Part shown: one piece after another, positions 25,178-34,690 of the stretch
Position numbering within the stretch: position 1 is the first letter of the stretch
How the letters are laid out: every line of letters begins with the position of its first letter
Assembly: GCF_900240945.1 (NCBI RefSeq)
Contig: NZ_OESG01000014.1
Coordinates: 2,152,015-2,216,014, forward strand
Reading direction: 5' to 3'
Source: Mycobacterium sp. 3519A
GTDB lineage: Bacteria > Actinomycetota > Actinomycetes > Mycobacteriales > Mycobacteriaceae
Length of the DNA stretch: 64,000 bases
Made by a program: the position numbers and the translations under genes
Notes under the pieces: model-generated
What the model was told of the DNA's origin: nothing
The model's input: the letters and a program-made list of their open reading frames with translations, nothing else
Databases searched by the model: none

Positions 25178-26138
25178 ATGGCGATGCCCGAACCCGACGA
25201 CCCGCAGAAGCCCGAGTCGCCTGCCGATCTGACCCGGCCGTCGGTGCGCTACGTGGTGCGTAAGACAGCCAGAGAGTTCGTCGACGACGAGTGCACGGAT
25301 CTCGCGGCGGCGCTGACCTACTACGCCATCCTCGCGCTGTTCCCGGCACTCGTCGTGGTGGTCTCCCTGCTTGGAGTGTTCAGGCAGGGCCAGCGCACCA
25401 CCGACGCGGTGATCGGCATCGCGGACGACGTCGCGCCGGGGTCCGCCGTCGACATGCTGCGTCAGCAGATTCAACAACTCGTCGAGAGCCCGTCGGCGGG
25501 ACTGGCGTTGATCGTCGGCATGGCGGGGGCGCTGTGGTCGGCCTCGGGGGAAGCTGCGACCGGTTCAATTGCTGCTCACCCTCGCCGGGCTGGTCATGGT
25601 GGCGGTGGTGGCGTTCATGCTCGCTGTCAGCGGGCCGGTGGCGGAGTCGATAGGGAATGTGGTGGGCCTCAGCGATGTGGCCGTCGCGGCGTGGAATGTG
25701 GTCAAGTGGCAGATCATTCTGGTGTTCATCGCCGTGTCGGTCGCGATCCTGTACTACGTCGCCCCGAACGTGAAACAACCCAGGTTCCGGTGGCTGAGCA
25801 TCGGCGCGGGGGTGGCCATCGTGGTCTGGATCTTGGCGTCGGTGCTGTTCGGTCTGTACGTCGCGAACTTCGGTAGCTACAACAAGACCTACGGCGCGCT
25901 GGCGGGTGTCATCGTGTTCCTGCTCTGGCTGTGGATCACCAACCTGGCGTTGTTGTTCGGTGCCGAACTGGACGCCGAGTTGGAGCGGGGGCGCCAGCTT
26001 CAAGCCGGCTTGCCCGCCGAGCGCGAACTGCAACTGCCGCCGAAGGATGCGCGAGGTTTGAAGAAGGATGAGGCCGCGGAGAAGAAGGACCTCGAACGGG
26101 CGAGGCGACTCCGACATTCACGCGGCCGGAGGGCCTAG
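25178..26138 (+). pseudogene. YihY/BrkB-family membrane protein, broken by a short frameshifting deletion
   Basis: The N-terminal part (25178 to about 25549) reads VRKTAREFVDDECTDLAAAL, TYYAILALFPALVVVVSLLG and stops resembling the family after GMAGALWSASG. The rest is in the next frame from 25551: KLRPVQLLLTLAG, VKWQIILVFIAVSVAILYYV and GALAGVIVFLLWLWITNLAL, ending in a charged tail. In intact YihY proteins about 20-25 residues (of the YVGAFGRAMN type) separate SASG from KLRP. A deletion of 3n+2 bases (about 65) at 25549/25550 explains both the loss and the frame change. Six membrane helices would be expected in an intact protein. Either a real inactivation or an assembly error. Confidence 0.82.
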
Positions 26139-26153
26139 CGCATACTCGCAGCC

Positions 26154-26897
26154 GTGACTCGACGGATCCATGTGATCGGCATCGGCGCAGGCGATCCGGA
26201 CTACGTGACGGCGCAGGCGGTGGCCGCGCTCAACGACACCCAGGTGTTCTTCGCGATGGACAAGGGTGCGCAGAAGGACGATCTGGTGGCGCTGCGGCGG
26301 GAGATCTGCCGTCGGTTCATCCGGGAACCCGGCTACCGGTTCGTCGAACTGCCCGATCCTTCGCGTGCCAAGTCCGGCGACTATCGGCAGGCCGTCGCCG
26401 ATTGGCACGCCGCGCGGGCGGCGGTGTGGGCCGATGCGATCGAAGCGGAGTTGGCGCCAGGCGGCGTCGGAGCGTTTCTTGCGTGGGGTGACCCGTCGCT
26501 GTACGACAGCACGCTGCGGATCCTCGAGTCGGTCGCGGCCCGCGTCGACATCGACTACGACGTCGTACCCGGCATCACCGCGATCCAGGCGTTGACGGCG
26601 CGACATCGCATCCCGCTCAACGATGTCGGCGAACCGGTACTGATCACCACCGGCAGGCAGCTACGCGAGAGCGGGCTGCCTGGCAGCGCCGTGGTGATGC
26701 TCGACGGCGACTGTTCGTTCCAGGCATGCCCGCCGCAGACCCGAATCTGGTGGGGTGCCTATCTCGGCACGCCCGACGAACTGCTGATGTCCGGCACGGT
26801 CGGCGAGGTCGGTGTGGCGATCGTCGAGATGCGGGCCGACGCGCGGGCCAGGCACGGCTGGATCATGGACACCTACCTGCTGCGCCCGGCAGACTAG
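26154..26897 (+). CDS. cobF: Precorrin-6A synthase (deacetylating), CobF
   Basis: 247-residue SAM-dependent tetrapyrrole methylase of aerobic cobalamin synthesis; it adds the C1 methyl group and releases acetate. Evidence: VIGIGAGDPDYVTAQAV at the N-terminus, a CobF-type FFAMDKGAQKDDL, AWGDPSLYDSTLRI, DVVPGITAIQALTARHRIPL and the DGDCSFQ region. No other cob genes are adjacent. GTG start directly preceded by CATACT and 7 nt, consistent with leaderless translation. Confidence 0.9.
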   Translation: MTRRIHVIGIGAGDPDYVTAQAVAALNDTQVFFAMDKGAQKDDLVALRREICRRFIREPGYRFVELPDPSRAKSGDYRQAVADWHAARAAVWADAIEAELAPGGVGAFLAWGDPSLYDSTLRILESVAARVDIDYDVVPGITAIQALTARHRIPLNDVGEPVLITTGRQLRESGLPGSAVVMLDGDCSFQACPPQTRIWWGAYLGTPDELLMSGTVGEVGVAIVEMRADARARHGWIMDTYLLRPAD

Positions 26898-26902
26898 CGG
26901 CC

Positions 26903-27295
26903 ATGGGGAGCTTCCTGCTGCGCGCGGCGCTCACCGGCCTCGCGCTGTGGGTGGTCACCAAGATCGTTCCCGGCATCGAATTCGTCGGCGGGGACACCAC
27001 GTTGGCCAGGGTCGGCATCATCTTCGTCGTCGCGGTGATCTTCGGATTGGTCAACGCGATCATCAAGCCGATCGTGCAGCTGATCTCGATTCCGCTGTAC
27101 ATCCTCACGCTCGGCCTGTTCCACATCGTGATCAACGCGCTGATGTTGTGGATCACGTCGCGGATCACCGAGCACACCACCCACTGGGGCCTCTACATCG
27201 AGGATTTCTGGTGGACGGCGATCTGGGCGGCGATCGTGCTGTCGATCGTGAGCTGGGTGCTGTCGCTGATCGCCGGCGACCGAGTCGGGCGTTGA
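26903..27295 (+). CDS. Phage-holin-family (mycobacterial four-helix) membrane protein
   Basis: 130 residues from MGSFLLRAALTGLALWVVTK. Four hydrophobic helices; the hallmark is GLVNAIIKPIVQLISIPLYI followed by TLGLFHIVINALMLWIT, as in the PF04020 family of small membrane proteins. Function unclear despite the name. It begins 5 bp after the cobF stop, likely the same transcript. Confidence 0.85.
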   Translation: MGSFLLRAALTGLALWVVTKIVPGIEFVGGDTTLARVGIIFVVAVIFGLVNAIIKPIVQLISIPLYILTLGLFHIVINALMLWITSRITEHTTHWGLYIEDFWWTAIWAAIVLSIVSWVLSLIAGDRVGR

Positions 27296-27311
27296 CCGGC
27301 ACACTGGACAC

Positions 27312-28205
27312 ATGCCGGAACTACCTGAGGTCGAAGCCCTGGCAGACCACCTGCGCCGTCACGCCGTCGGGTTGACGGTGGGACGCGTCGACGTTGCGGC
27401 GCTGTCAGTGCTCAAGACGTTCGACCCGCCGCTGACCGCGCTGCACGGGCAGGCCGTCACCGGGGCCAACCGGTGGGGCAAATACCTCGGCTTGCAGGCC
27501 GGCGACCTGCATCTGATCACACATCTGTCGCGGGCGGGTTGGCTGCGCTGGTCGGACAAGCTGGCCGCGGCGCCGCTGAAACCGGGCAAAGGGCCGATCG
27601 CGCTGCGGGTGCACCTCGGGACACCCGGCGAGGCGCCCGGGTCCAATGTCGCCGCCGTCGCGGCTCCGGGGTTCGACCTGACCGAGGCCGGTACGCAGAA
27701 GCGATTGGCGGTATGGCTCGTCGACGATCCGACCAAGGTGCCCGGCATCGCGGCCCTCGGCCCGGACGCGCTGTCGCTGGGGCCCGAGGACCTGGCGGGC
27801 GTGCTGGCCGGGCAGGGCGGGCGGATCAAGACCGTCATCACTGATCAGAAGGTGATCGCGGGGATCGGCAACGCCTACAGCGACGAGATCCTGCACGTCG
27901 CCAAGCTGTCGCCGTTCGCCACCGCTGGCAAGCTGACCGACGCGCAATTGGCCGCGCTGCACGACGCGATGATCTCCGTGCTGACCGACGCGGTTTCACG
28001 GTCGGTGGGGCAGCAGGCCGCAACGCTGAAGGGGGAGAAGCGATCCGGGCTGCGGGTGCATGCGCGCACCGGTCTGCCGTGTCCGGTGTGCGGGGACACC
28101 GTGCGGGAAGTGTCGTTCGCGGACAAGTCTTTTCAGTACTGCCCAACCTGTCAGACGGGCGGCAAGATTCTGGCCGATCGTCGGCTGTCGCGGTTGCTGA
28201 AATAA
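27312..28205 (+). CDS. Fpg/Nei-family DNA glycosylase
   Basis: 297-residue base-excision-repair enzyme, bifunctional glycosylase/AP lyase. The N-terminal PELPEVEAL places the catalytic Pro1/Glu2 after Met removal; the conserved Lys is in NRWGKYLGL; the helix-two-turn-helix contains DQKVIAGIGNAYSDEIL; and the C-terminal zinc finger is CPVC-x16-CPTC with QTGG. All active-site parts are present and the length is normal. In M. tuberculosis the gene at this position (Rv0944, as I recall) is truncated, whereas this copy looks complete. Confidence 0.9.
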   Translation: MPELPEVEALADHLRRHAVGLTVGRVDVAALSVLKTFDPPLTALHGQAVTGANRWGKYLGLQAGDLHLITHLSRAGWLRWSDKLAAAPLKPGKGPIALRVHLGTPGEAPGSNVAAVAAPGFDLTEAGTQKRLAVWLVDDPTKVPGIAALGPDALSLGPEDLAGVLAGQGGRIKTVITDQKVIAGIGNAYSDEILHVAKLSPFATAGKLTDAQLAALHDAMISVLTDAVSRSVGQQAATLKGEKRSGLRVHARTGLPCPVCGDTVREVSFADKSFQYCPTCQTGGKILADRRLSRLLK

Positions 28206-28208
28206 TCT
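28203..28208 (+). promoter_or_regulatory. -10 element of the SDR gene, overlapping the glycosylase stop codon
   Basis: TAATCT begins with the TAA stop of the glycosylase gene and ends 6 nt before the ATG at 28215, the spacing of a leaderless promoter. Confidence 0.5.
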
Positions 28209-28214
28209 GCTGGG

Positions 28215-28964
28215 ATGACTCGGCAGAAAATCCTGATCACCGGCGCGTCGTCGGGCCTTGGCGCAGGCATGGCACGCAAGTTCGCCGCGAAAGGCCGTGA
28301 CCTGGCGCTGTGCGCCCGTCGTACCGACCGCCTCGACGAGTTGCGCGCCGAACTGCTCGAGCGCCATCCCGGCATCACGGTCGCGGTCGCGGCACTCGAC
28401 GTCAACGACCACGACCAGGTGCCCAAGGTGTTCGCCGAACTGTCCGATGCGCTGGGTGGCATCGACCGCATCATCGTCAACGCGGGCATCGGGAAGGGCG
28501 CTCGACTGGGGTCCGGCAAGCTGTGGGCCAACAAGGCCACTGTCGAGACGAATCTCGTTGCCGCCCTTGTGCAAATCGAGACCGCGATCGAGATGTTCAC
28601 CGCGGCAGGCGGTGGGCATCTGGTGCTGATCTCGTCGGTGCTCGCCAACAAGGGTGTGCCGGGAGTCCGCGCGGCGTACGCCGCGAGCAAGGCCGGGTTG
28701 TCGTCGCTTGGCGAGTCGCTGCGCGCCGAATACGCGAAGGGCCCGATCAAGGTGACGGTGATCGAGCCGGGCTACATCGAATCCGAGATGACCGCGAAGG
28801 CCGACACCACCACGCTGATGGTCGACAACGACGCCGGGACGACGGCGATGGTCGACGCCATCGAACGCGAACCGGGCCGGGCCGCGGTGCCGCGGTGGCC
28901 GTGGGTGCCGCTGGTGCAGGTGCTGCGCTTGCTGCCGCCGCAACTGGCTGCCAAGTTCGCCTAA
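28215..28964 (+). CDS. Short-chain dehydrogenase/reductase
   Basis: 249 residues, classical SDR: ILITGASSGLGAGMARKFAA, IVNAGIGKGARLG, LVLISSVLANKG with the catalytic Ser, and AAYAASKAGLSSL with Tyr and Lys. The tail ends in a hydrophobic VPLVQVLRLLPPQLAAKF that may touch the membrane. Substrate unknown. Positionally equivalent to Rv0945 of M. tuberculosis by recalled gene order. Confidence 0.88.
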   Translation: MTRQKILITGASSGLGAGMARKFAAKGRDLALCARRTDRLDELRAELLERHPGITVAVAALDVNDHDQVPKVFAELSDALGGIDRIIVNAGIGKGARLGSGKLWANKATVETNLVAALVQIETAIEMFTAAGGGHLVLISSVLANKGVPGVRAAYAASKAGLSSLGESLRAEYAKGPIKVTVIEPGYIESEMTAKADTTTLMVDNDAGTTAMVDAIEREPGRAAVPRWPWVPLVQVLRLLPPQLAAKFA

Positions 28965-29014
28965 TTAGCCGCACTAGAGGTTTAGCGGTCCGGCCGTCGT
29001 GGTAGCCGAACTGC

Positions 29015-29335
29015 ATGATCGTAAAACTGACGAAGATGACGCCCTTACTGTTCGCGGGCGCCGCGGCAGCCGCGATCGCCGCAGCACCCGTCGCGATAGC
29101 CGATGATCCGGTGCCACCACCGCCGTGCTTCAACCCTGACGGCACTCCCTGCACGCCGTCGGCCGGTCCGCAGGGCGCCGGCGCGGAGGTCCCGGGTGGG
29201 CCTGGCGCGGTGGCAGGCTCTAACGGCCAAGTCTGGGCCGGTGTGCCCAACGGACCGTGGGCTCAGGCCGGACCGGGCGGCGGAGTCGCCTGCATTCCCG
29301 GCGGCCCGTGCCGGACCATCGACCTGCCGGGCTAA
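29015..29335 (+). CDS. Small exported Pro/Gly-rich protein
   Basis: 106 residues. The signal peptide runs through FAGAAAAAIAAAPVAIADDP. The mature part is rich in Pro and Gly (DDPVPPPPCFNPDGTPCTPS; QGAGAEVPGGPGAVAG; GGGVACIPGGPCRTIDLPG) with four Cys, likely two disulphides. Function unknown; possibly starts at the second Met (MTPLLFAG). Confidence 0.7.
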   Translation: MIVKLTKMTPLLFAGAAAAAIAAAPVAIADDPVPPPPCFNPDGTPCTPSAGPQGAGAEVPGGPGAVAGSNGQVWAGVPNGPWAQAGPGGGVACIPGGPCRTIDLPG

Positions 29336-29360
29336 GCCGTCCGCCCGCGCCCTCCGCGCT

Positions 29361-29417
29361 GAGCAGACGCAAAGTCGCACTTTTTAGGGCGGGTTTCGTG
29401 CGACTTTGCGTCTGCTC
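29361..29417. terminator. Long perfect inverted repeat between convergent genes
   Basis: Arms GAGCAGACGCAAAGTCGCAC (29361-29380) and its exact complement (29398-29417) surround a 17-nt loop starting TTTTT. Twenty paired bases between the exported-protein gene and pgi would terminate transcription in both directions. Motifs of this type seem to be dispersed in mycobacterial intergenic regions; that is recollection, not a search. Confidence 0.75.
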
Positions 29418-29424
29418 GCGGCTC

Positions 29425-31092
29425 TCAGGCGGTCCGGCCGCGCTCGGTGCGGTAGCGCCGCACCAGCGCATCGGTGGACGAGTCCGACTGCTGCGCAGGC
29501 GAGGCGTCGCTGGTGATCACCGGCAGCAACGCCTTCGCCTGCGTCTTGCCGAGTTCGACGCCCCACTGGTCGAACGAGTCGATGCCCCAGATGACCCCCT
29601 CGGTGAACACCTGATGCTCGTAAAGCGCGATCAACTGGCCCACCACTGACGGCGTCAGCTTGGTGCCGAGGATCGACGTCGACGGCCGGTTGCCCGGCAT
29701 CACCTTGTGCGGCACCACTTCTGGCGGCGTGCCCTCGGCGGCGATCTCCTCGGCCGTCTTGCCGAACGCCAGCACCTGCGTCTGCGCGAAGAAGTTGCTC
29801 ATCAGCAGGTCGTGCATGCTGCCGGAGCCGTCGGCGGTCGCCAAATCGTCTGTCGGCTGCGAGAACCCGATGAAATCCGCGGGGATCAACCGCGTCCCCT
29901 GATGGATCAACTGATAGAACGCGTGCTGTCCGTTGGTGCCTGGTTCACCCCAGAAGATTTCACCGGTGCTCGTCACCACCGGTGTGCCGTCCGCGCGCAC
30001 CGACTTGCCGTTCGACTCCATGGTCAGCTGCTGCAGATACGCCGCGAACCGCGACAGGTCATTCGAATACGGCAGCACCGCGCGCGTCTCGGCACCGAAG
30101 AAGTTGTTGTACCACACGCCGATCAGGCCCAGCAGCACTGGCGCGTTGGCTTCCAGCGGTGCGGTCCGGAAATGCTCGTCGACGATGTGGAACCCCGCGA
30201 GGAAGTCGGCGAACCGCTCGCGGCCGATGGCGGCCATCACGCTCAAACCGATTGCGCTGTCGACGGAATAGCGGCCGCCGACCCAGTCCCAGAAGCCGAA
30301 CATGTTCTCGGTGTTGATGCCGAAGTCGTCGACCAACTTCTTGTTCGTCGACACCGCGACGAAATGCTTGGACACGGCGGCGTCACCGAGCGCGTCGGTC
30401 AGCCAACGGCGTGCCGCCGTCGCGTTGGTCAGCGTCTCCAGCGTCGAGAACGTCTTCGACGCGACGATGAAAAGCGTTGTGGCAGGGTCGAGTCCGTCGA
30501 GCTTGGCCACCAGGTCGGCGGGGTCGACGTTCGAGACGAACCGCGCCGAGATACCCGCGTCCGCGTAGTGGCGCAACGCGTTGTACACCATCACCGGCCC
30601 CAGATCCGAGCCGCCGATGCCGATGTTGACGACGGTTTTGATGCGCTCACCGGTGGCACCGGTCCACTCGCCGCTGCGCAGCCGGTCGGTGAAGTCGCCC
30701 ATCTTGTCGAGCACCGCATGCACGTCGTCGACGACGTTCTGCCCGTCGACCACCAGTTCGACGCCGCGCGGGGCCCGCAGCGCCGTGTGCAGCACCGCCC
30801 GGTTCTCCGAGGTGTTGATGTGCACACCGGAGAACATTGCGTCGCGGTGCTGTTCGAGGTTCGCGGCGCGGGCGAGGTCGAGCAGCAATCCCAGCGTCTC
30901 CCGAGACGCCCGGTGCTTGCTGTAGTCGATGTACAGGTCGCCGACGCTCAGCGTCAGCTCGGTGCCGCGCTGGGGATCCTCAGCAAAGAACTCCCGCAAC
31001 GTCTTACCACTGATTTCGTCGTGATGGCGCTGCAGGGCCTGCCAGGCGTCAGTGGCTGAAATATCGGCAATCTGCTGCGTGTTCATCGTCAT
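29425..31092 (-). CDS. pgi: Glucose-6-phosphate isomerase
   Basis: 555 residues from [10 protein letters not shown] (start complement 31090-31092; the Met at 31086 is also possible, the longer upstream extension is not family-like). Interconverts glucose-6-phosphate and fructose-6-phosphate in the cytoplasm. Signatures: [51 protein letters not shown], catalytic Glu in [18 protein letters not shown] and the C-terminal [11 protein letters not shown]. Divergent from an aldehyde dehydrogenase gene with a 48-bp spacer. Confidence 0.96.
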   Translation of the reverse strand: MTMNTQQIADISATDAWQALQRHHDEISGKTLREFFAEDPQRGTELTLSVGDLYIDYSKHRASRETLGLLLDLARAANLEQHRDAMFSGVHINTSENRAVLHTALRAPRGVELVVDGQNVVDDVHAVLDKMGDFTDRLRSGEWTGATGERIKTVVNIGIGGSDLGPVMVYNALRHYADAGISARFVSNVDPADLVAKLDGLDPATTLFIVASKTFSTLETLTNATAARRWLTDALGDAAVSKHFVAVSTNKKLVDDFGINTENMFGFWDWVGGRYSVDSAIGLSVMAAIGRERFADFLAGFHIVDEHFRTAPLEANAPVLLGLIGVWYNNFFGAETRAVLPYSNDLSRFAAYLQQLTMESNGKSVRADGTPVVTSTGEIFWGEPGTNGQHAFYQLIHQGTRLIPADFIGFSQPTDDLATADGSGSMHDLLMSNFFAQTQVLAFGKTAEEIAAEGTPPEVVPHKVMPGNRPSTSILGTKLTPSVVGQLIALYEHQVFTEGVIWGIDSFDQWGVELGKTQAKALLPVITSDASPAQQSDSSTDALVRRYRTERGRTA

Positions 31093-31140
31093 GTAGACGA
31101 CCCTAGTGCGGTCAATTATCCAAAGGTGTAAGAGAGAGTT

Positions 31141-32598
31141 ATGGACGCCCCCCAGATCCAAGCCTTGCTTAAGTCAGTACCCACCGGTCTGTGGATCGGC
31201 GGTGAGGAACGGATGAGCAAGTCGACATTCGACGTGCTCGACCCGTCCGACGATCGGGTGCTGACTGCTGTCGCCGACGCAACCCCGGAGGACGCGATCG
31301 CCGCGCTGGACGCTGCGTGCGCAGTACAGGCGGAGTGGGCGGCCACCGCGCCGCGTGAGCGTGGCGAGATCCTGCGCGCGGTGTTCGAGAAGATCACCGA
31401 GCGTGCCGAGGACATCGCGACGCTGATGACCCTCGAGATGGGCAAGGTGCTGCCCGAGAGCATGGGAGAGGTCAAATACGGCGCGGAGTTCTTCCGTTGG
31501 TTCGCCGAGGAGGCGGTCCGCGTGCACGGCCGCTACACCCCGAGCCCGGCGGGCACCGGCCGCGTCCTGGTGACCAAGCAGCCGGTGGGCCCGTGTTATG
31601 CGATCACGCCGTGGAACTTCCCGTTGGCGATGGGCACCCGCAAGATCGGCCCGGCGTTCGCGGCGGGCTGCACGATGATCGTCAAGCCGGCGCAGGAGAC
31701 GCCGTTGACCATGCTGTTGCTGGCCAAGTTGATGGACGAGGCCGGCTTGCCCAAGGGCGTGTTGTCGGTGTTGCCGACCAGCAGCCCGGGGCCGGTGACC
31801 GAGGCGTTGATCAACGACGGTCGACTGCGCAAGCTGACGTTCACCGGGTCCACCGGGGTGGGTAAGGCGTTGGTCAAGCAGTCGGCGGACAAGCTGCTGC
31901 GCACGTCGATGGAGTTGGGCGGCAACGCGCCGTTCATCGTGTTCGACGACGCCGATGTCGACGCTGCCGTCGAAGGGGCCATCCTGGCGAAGATGCGCAA
32001 CGGCGGCGAGGCCTGCACGGCGGCCAACCGCTTCCACGTGGCCAACGCGGTGCGCGACGAATTCACCGAGAAACTGGTCAAGCGGATGAGCGAGTTCACC
32101 CTTGGCAAGGGCATCGACGACTCCTCGACGCTGGGTCCGCTGATCAACGCCAAGCAGGTCGCCACCGTCGAGGACCTGGTGTCCGATGCGGTGTCGCGCG
32201 GTGCGACGGTCGCCGTCGGGGGCGTGGCTCCTGGCGGGCCTGGCAACTTCTACCCCGCCACGGTGCTGGCCGATGTGCCCGCAGACGCCCGCATCCTCAA
32301 GGAGGAGGTGTTCGGGCCGGTCGCGCCGATCACCGGCTTCGACACCGAGGAAGAGGGCATCAAGGCGGCCAACGACACCGAGTACGGCTTGGCGGCCTAC
32401 ATCTACACCCAGTCGCTGGACCGCGCGCTACGCGTGGCCGAGGGCATCGAATCGGGCATGGTCGGCGTCAACCGCGGCGTGATCTCCGATCCGGCCGCAC
32501 CGTTCGGCGGGGTGAAGGAATCCGGCTTCGGCCGCGAGGGCGGCTTCGAGGGCATCGACGAATACCTCGACGTCAAGTACATCGCGCTGACGAAGTAG
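31141..32598 (+). CDS. NAD(P)-dependent aldehyde dehydrogenase, succinate-semialdehyde type
   Basis: 485 residues. Oxidises an aldehyde to the acid; closest in feel to succinate-semialdehyde dehydrogenase (GabD), which would feed succinate into the TCA cycle. Cofactor motif [11 protein letters not shown], base Glu258 in [12 protein letters not shown], nucleophile Cys292 in [14 protein letters not shown], and the C-terminal [19 protein letters not shown] typical of the SSADH group. The start ATG follows TAAGAGAGAG. Paired divergently with pgi. The exact substrate is not proven. Confidence 0.88.
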   Translation: MDAPQIQALLKSVPTGLWIGGEERMSKSTFDVLDPSDDRVLTAVADATPEDAIAALDAACAVQAEWAATAPRERGEILRAVFEKITERAEDIATLMTLEMGKVLPESMGEVKYGAEFFRWFAEEAVRVHGRYTPSPAGTGRVLVTKQPVGPCYAITPWNFPLAMGTRKIGPAFAAGCTMIVKPAQETPLTMLLLAKLMDEAGLPKGVLSVLPTSSPGPVTEALINDGRLRKLTFTGSTGVGKALVKQSADKLLRTSMELGGNAPFIVFDDADVDAAVEGAILAKMRNGGEACTAANRFHVANAVRDEFTEKLVKRMSEFTLGKGIDDSSTLGPLINAKQVATVEDLVSDAVSRGATVAVGGVAPGGPGNFYPATVLADVPADARILKEEVFGPVAPITGFDTEEEGIKAANDTEYGLAAYIYTQSLDRALRVAEGIESGMVGVNRGVISDPAAPFGGVKESGFGREGGFEGIDEYLDVKYIALTK

Positions 32599-32637
32599 TC
32601 GCCAGCGCGCCTTCTCGGCTGGTCGGGGTTGCCGCCC

Positions 32638-32643
32638 TAGACT
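32638..32643 (+). promoter_or_regulatory. -10 element of the acyltransferase gene, leaderless
   Basis: TAGACT ends 7 nt before the GTG at 32651; no ribosome site is present. Confidence 0.5.
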
Positions 32644-32650
32644 TCGCGCA

Positions 32651-34564
32651 GTGCGCCAGGCGATTCCCGCGTTGGACGGCATCCGCGCCGTCGCCGTCGC
32701 ACTCGTGCTCGCCGAACACGGCGGCATCCCCGGCGTTTCCGGCGGCTTCCTGGGTGTCGACGTCTTCTTCGTGCTCAGTGGCTTCCTGATCACCTCGCTG
32801 CTGCTCGACGAGCGGGCCCGTACCGGCCGAATCCGGCTGCGCGACTTCTGGATCCGGCGGGCCCGCCGGCTGTTGCCCGCGCTGATCGTGATGGTGATGG
32901 CCGTCGTCGCCGCGCGCAGGTTCTTCCCCTCCGAAGCCACCACGACGCTGCGCGACGACGCCGTCGCCGCCTTGTTCTGGGCGGCCAACTGGGCGTTCGT
33001 CGCGCAGAAGACCGACTACTTCTCGCAGGGCAGCCCGCCGTCGCCGCTGCAGCACACCTGGTCGCTCGGCGTCGAGGAGCAGTTCTACCTGCTGTGGCCG
33101 TTGTTGGTGCTCGCCGTCGCCGCGGTGTTCGGTGCGCGGGCCCGGTGGGCGGTGTGTGGGCTCGCCGTGCTCGGCGCCGCGGGTTCGGCCGCCGCGGCGA
33201 TCCTGATGGCGTCCGACGTCAATCGCGTCTACTTCGGCACCGACACCCGCATCGAGGCGCTGATGGTGGGCGCCGCCGCGGCCGCGCTGCTGGTGCGCGA
33301 CTGGCGGGTGCTGACCGCGGGCGGCACCTTGATCCGCACCCGGTACCGGCGGTGGGCCGCGACCGCGGTGTCGATCGTGGGACTGGCCGGGCTTGGCGCG
33401 CTGGCGCACTACGCGACCGGCAGCGCCCGCGACTTCTCCCACGGGCTGCTGATCGCGGTGGCGGTCGCCGCGGTGCTGGTGGTGGCGCCGGTGGCGTTGG
33501 ACCAGGGCTCACCCGTGGCGAAGGCACTGGCGTGGCGGCCGCTGGTGTGGCTCGGCGCCATCTCCTACGGCGTCTACCTGTGGCACTGGCCGATCTTTCT
33601 GGCCGTGAACGGGGAGCGCACGGGTTGGTCGGGGTGGCCGCTGTTCGGGGTGCGGTGCGCGGCGACGGTCGCGGTGGCGACGGCGTCGTGGTGGCTGCTC
33701 GAGCAGCCGATCCGGCGCTGGCGACCGGTGTTCGTGCCGATGCTGCCGTTGGCGGGTGCGACGGCAGCGACCGCGGCGGTGGTGACCATGACGGTGCTGC
33801 CGGTGAACGTCAAACCCGCCGAGCCCGGTCTGAGCAGTATCGACTCGGCGGCGCTGGTGTCACCGGAGCGGCCGGTCGAGGTGAGGTCGCCGTCGGGGCG
33901 GGTTGCGCCGGGGACCGAGCGGGTCGCGGTGTTCGGGGATTCGGTGGCGTGGACGCTGATGCGGTACCTGCCGCCGACGCCGGGGCTGAGCTTCGCCAAC
34001 TACACGACGATCGGCTGCGGGGTGGCCCGCGGCGGGCCCTACCGGTATGCCGGCGAGACGCTGAACCAGAAACCCGAATGCGACGCCTGGCCGCAGCGGT
34101 GGGCGCAGCGGATCAACCATGACCGGCCCGACGTCGTGCTGCTGATCATCGGCCGCTGGGAGGTGGTCGACCGGGTCAACGAGGGCAACTGGACGCATAT
34201 CGGCGAGGACGGATACGACGCCTACCTACGCGGCGAGTTGCAACGCGCACTCGACATCCTGACGTCGACCGGCGCCCGGCTGGTGGTGACCACCGAGCCG
34301 TACAACCGTCGCGGCGAGCGGCCCGATGGCAGCCTGTATCCCGAAGACCAGCCTGCCCGCGCCGACCGGTGGAACAAGTTGTTGCGCAGCGTGATTGGCA
34401 ACCGGCCGAACATCACCGTGCTCGATCTGAACAAGAAGCTGGGCCCGAACGGCTACTACACCAACAAAGTCGACGGCATCAAGATGCGCATGGACGGTGT
34501 GCACCCGACGCCGGAGGCGGTCAAGTGGCTGACGCCGTGGCTGACCGACGCGCTGAAGCGCTAG
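32651..34564 (+). CDS. Acyltransferase-3 / SGNH-domain cell-envelope acyltransferase
   Basis: 637 residues. The first 370 or so are an acyltransferase-3 membrane domain with about 10-11 helices: LDGIRAVAVALVLAEHGGIP (catalytic-type His), GFLGVDVFFVLSGFLITSLL, DFWIRRARRLLPAL, HTWSLGVEEQFYLLWPLLVL and SYGVYLWHWPIFL. The extracytoplasmic C-terminal 220 residues are an SGNH hydrolase-like domain: RVAVFGDSVAWTL, IIGRWEVVD and DGVHPTPEAVKWL with Asp/His. This OafA-type plan O-acylates surface polysaccharide or lipid. GTG start with a leaderless promoter. Confidence 0.92.
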   Translation: MRQAIPALDGIRAVAVALVLAEHGGIPGVSGGFLGVDVFFVLSGFLITSLLLDERARTGRIRLRDFWIRRARRLLPALIVMVMAVVAARRFFPSEATTTLRDDAVAALFWAANWAFVAQKTDYFSQGSPPSPLQHTWSLGVEEQFYLLWPLLVLAVAAVFGARARWAVCGLAVLGAAGSAAAAILMASDVNRVYFGTDTRIEALMVGAAAAALLVRDWRVLTAGGTLIRTRYRRWAATAVSIVGLAGLGALAHYATGSARDFSHGLLIAVAVAAVLVVAPVALDQGSPVAKALAWRPLVWLGAISYGVYLWHWPIFLAVNGERTGWSGWPLFGVRCAATVAVATASWWLLEQPIRRWRPVFVPMLPLAGATAATAAVVTMTVLPVNVKPAEPGLSSIDSAALVSPERPVEVRSPSGRVAPGTERVAVFGDSVAWTLMRYLPPTPGLSFANYTTIGCGVARGGPYRYAGETLNQKPECDAWPQRWAQRINHDRPDVVLLIIGRWEVVDRVNEGNWTHIGEDGYDAYLRGELQRALDILTSTGARLVVTTEPYNRRGERPDGSLYPEDQPARADRWNKLLRSVIGNRPNITVLDLNKKLGPNGYYTNKVDGIKMRMDGVHPTPEAVKWLTPWLTDALKR

Positions 34565-34571
34565 GTCCCAT

Positions 34572-34631
34572 TTCGACACCAGGGCTGTGGTGAGACAGGC
34601 TCCAGGGGCAAAGCACAGCCATAGTGTCGAA
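34572..34631. terminator. Inverted repeat between convergent acyltransferase and chorismate mutase genes
   Basis: Arms TTCGACACCAGGGCTGTG (34572-34589) and CACAGCCATAGTGTCGAA (34614-34631) pair at 16 of 18 positions around a 24-nt loop. Placed between two converging genes, a likely bidirectional terminator. The stretch 34565-34690 holds no gene. Confidence 0.6.
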
Positions 34632-34690
34632 CTCGGGCAGAGCATGCGCAGGAGCATCCCCCCGCAACGAGCGGTCCGCGGTTATTGCGC

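Noticed and set aside
29707..31059. 450-codon open frame antisense to pgi
   Set aside because: Shadow of pgi; His/Arg/Gln-rich with no domain.
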